Program-made: the position numbers and the translations under genes | In this document: in pieces, positions 8,278-15,844 of the stretch | Position numbering within the stretch: position 1 is the first letter of the stretch | How the letters are laid out: every line of letters starts with the position of its first letter | The notes under the pieces: model-generated | What the model saw: the letters and a program-made list of their open reading frames with translations, nothing else | Databases searched by the model: none | Told to the model about the DNA's origin: nothing | Assembly: GCA_020444075.1 (NCBI GenBank) | Contig: JAHLLR010000010.1 | Coordinates: 1-64,000, forward strand | Source: Deltaproteobacteria bacterium | Lineage (GTDB): Bacteria; Desulfobacterota; Desulfobacteria; Desulfobacterales; Desulfosarcinaceae | Length of the DNA stretch: 64,000 nt | Direction: 5' to 3'

Positions 8278-8673
8278 TCAATCCATTCCACGGGGCTGGC
8301 CCATGCGCCACGGCCCACTCCGGGCCGTGGTCCACAGCAGGCAGTCGCAGCCGGAATCGGGCACGGTGAAGACGTCCATGCCGTGATCGAAGGGTTGGAC
8401 CATGATCTCCAGTTGGCCGTCGCCGCCCGGGTCGGCCACTTTGGGCGAGGCAAACCAGGATGTCTGCCCGGCAAGGCAGCGGAAAAATTCCGGCCGGCGC
8501 ATTTCTCCGCTGCTCTGGCCGGTGCTGCACACGGGATTGCGTTCGCCGCCGGTCGAACTGCCATCCAATGCGCCTGTCGAAGAAGAACCACCGGTATCGC
8601 TCCCACCATTTCCACATCCCGTCACAGTCAGAAAAAATGCAATCAAACCCCGGGCTAAAATGGTCCTGATCAT
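8278..8673 (-). CDS. Short lipoprotein with a single FG-GAP/VCBS-like segment, possibly an internally deleted remnant
   Basis: 131 residues. Signal peptide with lipobox VTGC (Cys20), then a Gly/Ser/Thr-rich linker (23-45), then VADPGGDGQLEIMVQ and a tail CLLWTTARSGPWRMGQP. The last two segments resemble one calcium-binding FG-GAP/VCBS repeat and the C-terminal end seen in long secreted repeat proteins, so the gene may be what remains after loss of the middle of a much larger protein. Alternatively it is a genuine small lipoprotein. It ends just after the convergent NYN gene. Function unknown. Confidence 0.55.
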   Translation of the reverse strand: MIRTILARGLIAFFLTVTGCGNGGSDTGGSSSTGALDGSSTGGERNPVCSTGQSSGEMRRPEFFRCLAGQTSWFASPKVADPGGDGQLEIMVQPFDHGMDVFTVPDSGCDCLLWTTARSGPWRMGQPRGMD

Positions 8674-8990
8674 CCATCCTCAATGACCGGTCGGAAAAAG
8701 AAAAGAGAGGTACCTGACCGATCGCCTGCAACGGGTATTCCACATTTAAAAAAATGGTAAATATTATATAAATCAAATAGTTGGATTAAGGCCACCCATC
8801 GTGCTGAAACGGCGGTTGACCATGCTTGCGCATTTGGTGGGCAACTGTTTGAACCCGATCGATCCGTTAAACAAATGCAAAAAAAACGTGCCGACAATTT
8901 GCATTTGTTTGAATTGTGTTCAGGGCCGGATGGCGTAGAATCGCAACATCACTCTATCAGATCCATCAACCCGTGAAAGGAGTCCTGAAA
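8674..8990. other. Intergenic region upstream of the vWA gene
   Basis: AT-rich 317-base divergent region without a gene. It contains the long perfect inverted repeat annotated separately at 8869-8910 and presumably promoters for both flanking genes. Confidence 0.4.
8869..8910. promoter_or_regulatory. Perfect 13-base inverted repeat upstream of the vWA gene
   Basis: AAACAAATGCAAA at 8869-8881 and its exact reverse complement at 8898-8910 are separated by 16 bases. It lies 80 bases before the start at 8991. It could be a two-half-site operator or a 5'-UTR hairpin; there is no T-run to suggest a terminator. Confidence 0.55.
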
Positions 8991-10187
8991 ATGAGTAATT
9001 ACCGATCGGTCAACCTATCCGCTATTGGCTTGTTTCTCTCCATTTTTGTTTTCGGCTGGATCCCTTCTGTTTTCGCCGGCAGCCCTGCCCCTGAAACCAT
9101 GGCCGTCACCCAATCCGAGCGCCCCGCGGTGGAGGTGATGTTCGTCCTGGACACCACCAGCAGCATGACCGGGCTGATCGCCGCGGCCAAGGAAAAAATC
9201 TGGTCCATCGCCAACACCCTGGCTTCGGCCGATCCGGCGCCGGATATCCGCATGGGGCTGGTAGGCTACCGGGACCGGGGAGACGAATATGTTACCGTGC
9301 TCACGCCGTTGTCCGACGATCTGGACGCGGTTTACGCGCGGCTGATGCAATTTGAAGCCGCAGGTGGCGGCGACACGCCGGAGAGCGTCAATCAGGCCCT
9401 TTACGAGGCGGTGACGAAACCGGATTGGAGCAGCAGCCCGGCCGTCTACCGGGTAATCTTTCTGGTAGGCGACGCCCCGCCGAAAATGAACTACCCGGAT
9501 GACGTCACGTATGTGCGAAGCTGCACCCGGGCCGCCCAGGACGATATCGTCATCAACACGGTTCAATGCGGCAACATGCCGGAAACCGTCCCCGTCTGGC
9601 GGGAAATCGCCCGGTTGGGAAGGGGCGAGACCTTCCAGGTGGCCCAATCCGGCAGTGCCGTGCTCGTCGACACCCCCTACGATGAAAAAATCGCCAGTCT
9701 GTCGCGGGCCCTGGACGACACCCGGATCTATTATGGCAGCGCCGATCATCTCCGGGAGATGGAAGCCCGACGGAAAACAGCCGACGAGATATACAGCGAA
9801 GCCCGGCCTTCCGCAGTGGCCAAACGGACGATTTTCAACAGCAAGGCAGCCGGGGCAAAAAATTTCATCGGTTCCCGGGAACTGGTGCATGCCGTGGAAG
9901 CCGGAGAACTGGACCTTGGCGAGATTCCCCAATCGGACCTGCCGGACGAGTTAAAGGGCATGAGCCAACCGGCATTGGCCGCCCTCATCGAGACCCGCAG
10001 CCGTGAAAGAAGACAGCTTCAATCCCGGATCGAAGACCTGGCCAAAAAACGGCAGCACTTTATCGAGGGTAAAGTCAGAGATGAGAAAGACGGGGGAGAA
10101 GATTCCCTGGACACCAAAATCTACCGCTGCATCCAGGCCCAGGCCGCCCACAAGGGCATCGACTATACCGGCGGTCCGGCATATTAG
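8991..10187 (+). CDS. Secreted von Willebrand factor type A domain protein
   Basis: 398 residues from the ATG at 8991 (GAAAGGAG nine bases upstream). A Sec signal peptide ends near SVFA (29). The vWA domain (about 46-250) begins with VEVMFVLDTTSSMTG: DTTSS (54-58) is a DxTxS variant of the DxSxS MIDAS metal site, followed by GYRDRGDEY and GGGDTPE, which supply further MIDAS residues. The C-terminal third is charged and helical (about 290-390). Known relatives are periplasmic adhesion or scaffold proteins of unknown partner. No obvious partner gene nearby. Its upstream inverted repeat may regulate it. Confidence 0.85.
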   Translation: MSNYRSVNLSAIGLFLSIFVFGWIPSVFAGSPAPETMAVTQSERPAVEVMFVLDTTSSMTGLIAAAKEKIWSIANTLASADPAPDIRMGLVGYRDRGDEYVTVLTPLSDDLDAVYARLMQFEAAGGGDTPESVNQALYEAVTKPDWSSSPAVYRVIFLVGDAPPKMNYPDDVTYVRSCTRAAQDDIVINTVQCGNMPETVPVWREIARLGRGETFQVAQSGSAVLVDTPYDEKIASLSRALDDTRIYYGSADHLREMEARRKTADEIYSEARPSAVAKRTIFNSKAAGAKNFIGSRELVHAVEAGELDLGEIPQSDLPDELKGMSQPALAALIETRSRERRQLQSRIEDLAKKRQHFIEGKVRDEKDGGEDSLDTKIYRCIQAQAAHKGIDYTGGPAY

Positions 10188-10471
10188 GCGGAGTCCTTTT
10201 CCACCATTCATTCCCGTGTACGGTGACAGTTGCCGCGGGAGTCTATGGCCGGCATTGATTTCCCCTCCCTGGATGATGATGTTGTTGTCAATAAAACCTC
10301 ATCCGGAAGGAAGGCGGCCATGAAATCGATGATCATGACGGTGGCGGGAAATTAACTGGCGGCCCTTTTCGGCTGCCGGTCCATCCTGCCGGTTCACCCG
10401 TTGAAATCATTCCGCCTTCACCTTTTACACGGGTGACCATGAAGCTCGCTTGAAAACCAAGGAGGAAAATC

Positions 10472-11461
10472 ATGCCGAAAATTGTTCGATTTCATGAAAC
10501 GGGAGGGGCGGATGTTCTCCGGCTCGAAGAATTGCCGGATTTGGAGCCCGGCAAGGGTGAAGTGCGCCTGAAGGTCGAGGCCATCGGGCTCAACCGTGCA
10601 GAGGTGATGTTCCGCCAGGGCATATATCTGGAGGCACCTGGACTGCCCTCGCGACTCGGGTACGAAGCCGCTGGAACGGTGGACGCCGTGGGCGCCGGCG
10701 TAGCGGGCATCCAGATTGGCGATCGGGTCAGCACGATACCCTCTTTTTCCATGACCCAATACGGAGTCTACGGGGAGAGCGCCATCGTTCCGGCCCATGC
10801 CGTCGCCCGCTACCCCGAGACCTTGTCCGCTGTTGAAGGCGCCGCCATCTGGATGCAATACATGACCGCTTACGGTGCCCTGATTGAATACGGCAAGCTG
10901 AAGAAGGAATCGTCGGTATTGATCACCGCCGGCAGCAGCAGCGTGGGCCTGGCGGCGATCCAGATCGTCAAATCAGTAGGCGCACTGGCCGTGGCGACCA
11001 CACGGGGCGGGGACAAAAAACAGTTTCTCCTGGACGCCGGTGCCGATCATGTGATCGTGACGGATGAGGCAGATCTGGCCGCGCAGGCCATGGCGATCAC
11101 CGACGGCAGGGGGGCCGACATCATCTTCGATCCGGTTGCCGGTCCTTTTCTGGAAAAGCTGGCCCAGGCCGCGGCGCCTGGCGCCACGATCTTCGAATAC
11201 GGGGCGCTCTCCATGGCGGAAACCCCGTTTCCCCTGTTCGATGCGTTAGGCAAGGGCCTGACCATCCGCGGATATACCCTGTTCGAGATCGTCAGGCAGC
11301 CCGCGTGCATGGCCCGCGGGAAACAGTTTGTCTATGACGGCCTGGCATCCGGCGCTCTCAAGCCGGTCATTGCCCGCACCTTTGCCCTGGACGCCATCGT
11401 CGAGGCCCACCGCTTCATGGAATCCAACCGGCAGATGGGTAAAATCATCGTGACGGTCTGA
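10472..11461 (+). CDS. Zinc-independent medium-chain dehydrogenase/quinone oxidoreductase-like protein
   Basis: 329 residues. The N-terminal GroES-like fold has EAIGLNRAEVMFRQGIY and GYEAAGTVDAVG. The NAD(P)-binding part has VLITAGSSSVGLAAIQI, matching the AxxGxVG motif of the QOR/MDR superfamily. The Cys/His zinc ligands of alcohol dehydrogenases are not evident, which favours the zinc-free NADPH:quinone reductase branch. Start ATG is preceded by AAGGAGGA. It probably reduces an enone or quinone with NAD(P)H in the cytoplasm; substrate unknown. Monocistronic, with a terminator-like hairpin about 190 bases downstream. Confidence 0.88.
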   Translation: MPKIVRFHETGGADVLRLEELPDLEPGKGEVRLKVEAIGLNRAEVMFRQGIYLEAPGLPSRLGYEAAGTVDAVGAGVAGIQIGDRVSTIPSFSMTQYGVYGESAIVPAHAVARYPETLSAVEGAAIWMQYMTAYGALIEYGKLKKESSVLITAGSSSVGLAAIQIVKSVGALAVATTRGGDKKQFLLDAGADHVIVTDEADLAAQAMAITDGRGADIIFDPVAGPFLEKLAQAAAPGATIFEYGALSMAETPFPLFDALGKGLTIRGYTLFEIVRQPACMARGKQFVYDGLASGALKPVIARTFALDAIVEAHRFMESNRQMGKIIVTV

Positions 11462-11650
11462 ATTGGAAGGTAAAATGAAGGTTTGGGGTCAGGAAACATA
11501 ACCTTCGGGAGGTGAACCCAATCTCTTCGAAACCGCTCATACGTGAAACCTTAAAGCTGAACAAGGAGATCAAGTCCCTGCAAGGAAATATGACGGGCGG
11601 TTGGCTCTATGGCGTTTTAGTGAAAATCGTTGGGCCGGGCCAAAGGAAAA

Positions 11651-11695
11651 GGCCGTGTTCGTCCTGTGCAAGGATGGACGAACCCGACCTTTTTT
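11651..11695 (+). terminator. Rho-independent terminator-like hairpin, possibly of an unannotated short RNA
   Basis: GTTCGTCC (11657-11664) pairs perfectly with GGACGAAC (11676-11683), with additional outer pairs, and is followed by six T at 11690-11695. It lies 190 bases beyond the oxidoreductase stop codon; the intervening 11462-11650 sequence has no credible ORF, so it either ends a long 3'UTR or a small RNA. Confidence 0.6.
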
Positions 11696-11800
11696 GTGGG
11701 AGGATCGGGCGGAGTTGAGGATAGGGTTTCGCACAAGCTTGAAGTCCTCACGCGCCAAACCCCAGGCTGTGTGCGCTTTTGATTTTTACGGTTCAATGGA

Positions 11801-11840
11801 CGGCCCCCGGTTGTGCTTCACCCGCACCGACCGGGGGCCG
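11801..11840 (-). terminator. Strong GC-rich hairpin downstream of the 11849 gene
   Basis: CGGCCCCCGGT (11801-11811) and ACCGGGGGCCG (11830-11840) form a perfect 11-base-pair stem. It sits 9 bases past the stop of the minus-strand gene ending at 11849 and between convergent units. No clear U-run, so it may be a stabilising 3' hairpin rather than an intrinsic terminator. Confidence 0.6.
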
Positions 11841-11848
11841 CAGTGGAT

Positions 11849-12175
11849 TCAGCGCAACTGAACGGTGACCTCACCGACCGTAATTGAAGTCGCCATATTC
11901 TTGATTGATCCATCCGAGCAGGTAAATTCATCATAATCGACGCTCACGAACATGCCTTCTTCAAGATCTATATTATACTGATTGGACAGATAATTGATTT
12001 TTACACCGTTGATTACTGTCAGCTCTAATGCATCATCAATGATGGATATCGTATTGGGTTTGGTTGTAATTGAATCGATCGTCCCTTCAACCGTTTCCGC
12101 AAATACGTTCTGAACGACGACCACACTCATGACCATGGCAAAAATTAAAAAGAGGCGTCCCCTAGATTTTTTCAT
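11849..12175 (-). CDS. Small secreted protein of unknown function
   Basis: 108 residues. Clear Sec signal peptide ending at VFA (about residue 26) followed by a strand-rich, acidic mature part of about 82 residues (ETVEGTIDSITTKPNTISI). The alternating pattern suggests a small beta-barrel (OB-like, in the style of DUF5666 proteins), but I do not recognise the family securely. Base composition is lower in GC than its neighbours, hinting at separate origin. Expected in the periplasm. Monocistronic and convergent with the preceding gene. Confidence 0.75.
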   Translation of the reverse strand: MKKSRGRLFLIFAMVMSVVVVQNVFAETVEGTIDSITTKPNTISIIDDALELTVINGVKINYLSNQYNIDLEEGMFVSVDYDEFTCSDGSIKNMATSITVGEVTVQLR

Positions 12176-12616
12176 TCTTTTTCTCCTATTCTTATTGATT
12201 TGATAGATGTGTTAATCGTTCTTGATACCCATCACCCCCGCTTTACACCTATAAACGGGAAAATGCCGGCAAGGTTACAAGCTTATTTTTAAATTGGCCT
12301 GATGGTTTTTTTCCAAGGAAGTTTGGCTCCGTTCTAAGAAGGCAGCGCAACGCCATTGACGCCGGCCGGAATCAGTTCCTATAATGCAAATATCCATCAT
12401 CTCTGATTGCTGCGGCGGCCCTGCCCTCGACCGATCATGCCCGCGCTGCTGCTTTCTGACCCAAAGGTCGCTGCCTCAACTACCCGGGAACCTGGTTTCA
12501 TGAAAATTACAGGCTTCCACCTATGGGTAAATTAGAGGCGAGGCCTGCATTTATGAATACCCGGCGAAAGTTACCGCTGTGGGAGGATAACCAACCTGTG
12601 GAAGGAGGCCTGACCG
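12176..12616. other. Intergenic region, no gene recognised
   Basis: 441 bases between divergent genes. A 76-codon plus-strand frame from 12523 overlaps the start of the following gene in a different frame and looks spurious. Promoters for both neighbours are expected; nothing else stands out. Confidence 0.35.
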
Positions 12617-13660
12617 ATGACCCAGTCCATGCGTATCATGACCGAAAGCCCGTTGAACGCCGAGACGGAGGCGGCGCGCCTGCGTTCCTGGATCACGCCC
12701 AATGCGGTTTTCTTCGACCGCAACCAGGGCAAGATCCCGGAAGCACCGGTTGATTTGAACGATTGGCGGTTGATCGTCGATGGGGAGGTTAAAAACCCAT
12801 TGAAACTGGACATGGACCGGATCCAGCGGCTGCCCAAAGCCATCGTTGCCAATACCCTGGAGTGCTCGGGAAACAGTCGTTCGCTGCTCGAAAAGAAGGC
12901 CTCCGGCAACCCGTGGACTATCGGCGGCGTGGGCAATGCCGTCTGGGGAGGCGTCTGGCTGCGCGACCTGTTGAACGACGCCGGCCTGGCGGACCGGGCC
13001 GCCCATGTCGCTTTCGAGGGCATGGACACGCCTCTTGGCAAGGCCCAGATTAAATTCGTGCGCAGCATTCCCATCGCAAAGGCGATGTCATCCACCCTGC
13101 TGGCCTATGAGATGAACGGGGACCCCCTTCCCCTGAAGCATGGCTACCCCCTGCGGGCACTGGCCCTGGGATGGACCGGGGCCAACTGCGTGAAGTGGCT
13201 CAGCCGCATCACGGTGATAGAAAAACCATTCGAAGGCTTTTTCATGGACCAGGTCTATCGGGTTTTTCAGAAGGGACAGCAACCCGCCACCGGGGAGGTG
13301 GTCACCGCCATCCCGTTGAAGTCCATTATCACCCGGCCGTTGACCGGTGAGCGGATGGCGAAGGGATCGATTGTCGTGCTGGGCGCCGCCTATGCCGGCG
13401 AAGGGCACGTGGACCAGGTCGAGGTCTCGGTTGACGGTGGTGGTACGTGGCAGGCGGCCGAATTCATCGGTCCGGACGAACCCTTTGCCTGGCGGCAATG
13501 GCAGTATGTCTGGCATGCCGATCGAGCCGATGAATATACGATCAAGTCGCGGGCCACGGACGGCCAGGGCAGGCAGCAGCCCCAGACTGCCCCATGGAAT
13601 TTTCTCGGCTACGGGAACAATGGCATCGATGAGCACGCGGTGACCGTTACCGTCGAGTAA
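12617..13660 (+). CDS. Sulfite oxidase-fold molybdopterin enzyme, cytosolic
   Basis: 347 residues. The central oxidoreductase_molyb domain has VANTLECSGNSRSLL; Cys83 is the expected molybdenum ligand. GGVGNAVWGGVWLRDLL and GDPLPLKHGYPLRALALGWTGANCVKWL are characteristic of the sulfite oxidase/SorA branch. The C-terminal Mo-co dimerisation domain (about 245-347) is present (SVDGGGTWQAAEF, WQYVWHADRADEYTI). There is no Tat or Sec signal, so unlike periplasmic SorA/SorT or MsrP it appears cytosolic. Start ATG follows GGAAGGAGG. Electron acceptor and substrate (sulfite or a sulfoxide-like compound) cannot be told from sequence. Confidence 0.9.
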   Translation: MTQSMRIMTESPLNAETEAARLRSWITPNAVFFDRNQGKIPEAPVDLNDWRLIVDGEVKNPLKLDMDRIQRLPKAIVANTLECSGNSRSLLEKKASGNPWTIGGVGNAVWGGVWLRDLLNDAGLADRAAHVAFEGMDTPLGKAQIKFVRSIPIAKAMSSTLLAYEMNGDPLPLKHGYPLRALALGWTGANCVKWLSRITVIEKPFEGFFMDQVYRVFQKGQQPATGEVVTAIPLKSIITRPLTGERMAKGSIVVLGAAYAGEGHVDQVEVSVDGGGTWQAAEFIGPDEPFAWRQWQYVWHADRADEYTIKSRATDGQGRQQPQTAPWNFLGYGNNGIDEHAVTVTVE

Positions 13661-13709
13661 TGCCGCTGCTGCCTTTCAGCAGTATGACGCCCGGCGGGCA
13701 AGGGGGCCT

Positions 13710-14165
13710 CTATTCGGGTTTGCACCTGATCATGCGCTTGATGGCGTATTCCATGACCGGTTCATCATCCTGATTGCTCACCCGATGAAGAAATGAGACG
13801 ATGCCCCGGTCCGTTTTTTTGGTCTGCCGCTTGTCCATCACGTCGATGTCGACACGGATGGTCTCGCCGATAAACACCGGTCTGAGCACCTTGAGGTCGA
13901 CGCCCAGAAACGCCAGGCCCGTGCCATGCAGGATCCCGGAAAGGATCGTCAGGCCTTCGGCCATCGAAAAGGTCAGCGCCCCGGGAACGATGGGCCGCTT
14001 GTAGGGTGTCTCATCGGCCACGTAAGCCCGGTCCATGAACAGGGGCTCGAAAAAACCGAAGGACGTGGTAAAGTTGATGTGGTCCGCTTCGGTAATCGTA
14101 CGGCGGTCCGTGGTGTATTGCTGTCCGGCCGAGAAATCCTCGAAAAAAAGTCCACGACTGTTCAT
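13710..14165 (-). CDS. MaoC-like hot-dog dehydratase (R-specific enoyl-CoA hydratase family)
   Basis: 151 residues from the ATG at 14165, preceded by GGAAAGGG; a longer start at 14204 is less likely. The N-terminal FEDFSAGQQYTTDRRTITEADHINFTTSFG is typical of MaoC proteins, with the catalytic-site Asp/His of the hydratase-2 motif recognisable as TEADHINF. It is expected to hydrate an enoyl-CoA in the cytoplasm. It lies downstream of msrA on the same strand (51-base gap) but has no obvious functional link to it. Confidence 0.88.
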   Translation of the reverse strand: MNSRGLFFEDFSAGQQYTTDRRTITEADHINFTTSFGFFEPLFMDRAYVADETPYKRPIVPGALTFSMAEGLTILSGILHGTGLAFLGVDLKVLRPVFIGETIRVDIDVMDKRQTKKTDRGIVSFLHRVSNQDDEPVMEYAIKRMIRCKPE

Positions 14166-14216
14166 GGAAGGCCCTTTCCTTAATCGAAGCGTTGAGGGGT
14201 TCATCTCCTTATTGAA

Positions 14217-15044
14217 CTATTGACGATCATACGTCCACTTCCGGTTGACCCTATCCGTCAAGGCTTTTTTGCCCGCATCCGTCAGTCCCAGGCTGTCGAT
14301 CTCGTTTTCAAACTGATCTTTGCTGCCGTGCCCGCCCGCGTATCCGTTGAGGCGCGCCACGGCGGTGGAATCGACGAAATCCCGGTGAAGCGGATAGATG
14401 CGTGCCATTTCAGCGTTCAGGTCATAATGCTGTTTGAGAATATACTTCTGGTGGTAGTCTTCGGCCATGGTAAAGGTGCGCAGCGGAGCCACTTCGGTTT
14501 TGACCCGCTGGCCGATCTTCTTTTCCACGGCCGCCTTGGAGTCCATGGCCAGCTGCTGCTGACGGCCGTCGTGAAAGAATACCGCATTCATGTACTGACG
14601 GGACCACGACCGTTCGGTGGGCTTGTGGCTTTGCCAGAAAATATCCAGCAGCTCGCTGTAGGTGATGCGCCGGGGATCATAATCCACCTGCACGGTTTCC
14701 GTGTGATCACCGATATGGCCGTAATCCGGATCGGCCTGCCGGCCGCCGGCGTAGCCCACACGGGTGCGAATCACGCCTTCGATCATCCCGAACCGGGATT
14801 CGATTCCCCAGAATCACCCCAGACCGAAGGACGCGGTCTCGAAAACCGCCGGCGCCGCCGCATCGATGGGCGGGATTGCCGGGGCATCGGTTTTGGTTTT
14901 ATAGGCCAGGTTCATGGAAGCCTCCGTTGTCTTTGCTTCATGATTAGTCGGTGAGTCCATCGTCGGGGAACAGGCCCCCAGAAACGACAGCATACTTATA
15001 AAAAATAAACACCATTTGGCGGTTGTGCAGCCTCTTTTTTTCAT
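14217..15044 (-). CDS. msrA: Selenocysteine-containing peptide methionine sulfoxide reductase MsrA, predicted lipoprotein
   Basis: 275 residues if the in-frame TGA at 14816-14814 is read as selenocysteine (U77). MsrA enzymes have GCFWG at the active site; here the frame reads FGLG-U-FWGIESRFG with no shift, then continues with GYAGG, GDHTETVQVDYDP, FWQSHKPT and AEDYHQKY. After U77 there is no cysteine at all, so there is no resolving Cys, as known for selenoprotein MsrA forms. A hairpin 20 bases after the TGA is a candidate SECIS. The N-terminus is a lipoprotein signal (LGAC lipobox), so it probably repairs oxidised methionines in the envelope. Conventional annotation would split it into a 76-residue ORF and a truncated MsrA. 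The N-terminal ATG has a GAGAGGG ribosome binding site. Confidence 0.9.
14785..14799 (-). promoter_or_regulatory. Candidate bacterial SECIS hairpin in msrA
   Basis: On the minus strand ATCCCG-GTT-CGGGAT forms a perfect 6-base-pair stem with a small G/U-containing loop, starting 14 bases after the TGA codon. Bacterial SECIS elements lie just downstream of UGA with a short stem and G/U-containing apical loop, so position and shape fit. Flanking tandem G-A mismatches extend the helix. No experimental support. Confidence 0.6.
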
Positions 15045-15347
15045 TGCCGTGCCCTCTCTTTCTAACTTTTCGTCTTCACCCGTGAAACGGTGAAACCATT
15101 CTTCCGATCAATGAATACAGTCAAACGATAACCACGAATGAACGGGCCGGGTGTAAAGATTCAATAAAGATTGACGGGATAACGATCGAAAGGGTTCCCG
15201 ATTATCAATCCCATGATCGAAACCGGGCAATAAGCTTGAAGGACCGCCTCAAAGGTTTTTATTTGGCTGACGATGGGGTATGGTTCGAAGGAATCGTTCG
15301 CCGGCAACTTTCCATGGATTTTATCAACGCCTGATCCGGAGGGGGCA
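15045..15347. other. Divergent promoter region between msrA and the AlaX-like gene
   Basis: 303 bases with no credible gene; a reading frame entering from 15273 lacks a ribosome binding site. It should contain promoters for both divergent genes. Confidence 0.35.
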
Positions 15348-15788
15348 ATGAAAAAGCAGGTTGACCCATGCATGCACAGCGCCGAGCACATCCTCAACCA
15401 GGCCATGGGACGCCGGTTCGGTTGCGACCGGTGCTTCAGCGCCCATATCGAGCGCAAAAAATCCAAATGCGACTACCGGTTCAACCGGTCGCTGACCGAC
15501 GAGGAATTGAAATCCCTGGAAAACGACGTCAATGGCGTGATCGAGGCCGGCTTGCCGGTTTCCGAGGAATATATTTCCGTCGATGACGCCCGGGAGCGGT
15601 TCAATCTGTCCCGGCTGCCGGACGATGCCGGGGATCGTGTGCGCATCGTGAGTATCGGCGACTATGACCACTGCCCGTGTATCGGCCCGCATGTGGTTTC
15701 GACCGGAGAGATCGGGAAATTCCGGATCGCATCGTCCGGGTTTGACGACGGCGTCCTGCGTATCCGCTTCAAACTGCAGCGGCCCTGA
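15348..15788 (+). CDS. AlaX-like protein (second additional domain of threonyl/alanyl-tRNA synthetase)
   Basis: 146 residues from ATG 15348 with GGAGGGGG directly upstream. HSAEH (10-14) is the HxxxH zinc motif of the SAD/AlaX editing domain, and CPCIGPHV (109-116) replaces the usual CxGTHV-type second half. Family members hydrolyse mischarged Ser/Gly-tRNA-Ala or related aminoacyl-tRNAs. Here the N-terminal beta-barrel portion of full AlaX is absent, and extra cysteines (C8, C26, C29, C41) are present. It is a short, SAD-only variant whose editing activity is uncertain. Followed 56 bases later by a thioesterase gene. Confidence 0.75.
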   Translation: MKKQVDPCMHSAEHILNQAMGRRFGCDRCFSAHIERKKSKCDYRFNRSLTDEELKSLENDVNGVIEAGLPVSEEYISVDDARERFNLSRLPDDAGDRVRIVSIGDYDHCPCIGPHVVSTGEIGKFRIASSGFDDGVLRIRFKLQRP

Positions 15789-15844
15789 ACGGATGGTCCG
15801 ATGCAAATGTTTGATTTTTTAAACACGATTGATATAGATCCCTC

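Noticed and set aside
11570-11861. Overlapping short frames on both strands
   Set aside because: They read through the two hairpins and have no family features; more likely non-coding.
12523-12753. 76-codon frame overlapping the sulfite oxidase-fold gene
   Set aside because: Out of frame with the real gene and no ribosome site.
14217-14786. Treating the MsrA-like frame starting at 14786 as an N-terminally truncated MsrA gene, or as a frameshift/pseudogene
   Set aside because: The same frame continues without a shift through a single TGA located exactly at the catalytic Cys, with a signal peptide and ribosome binding site further upstream.
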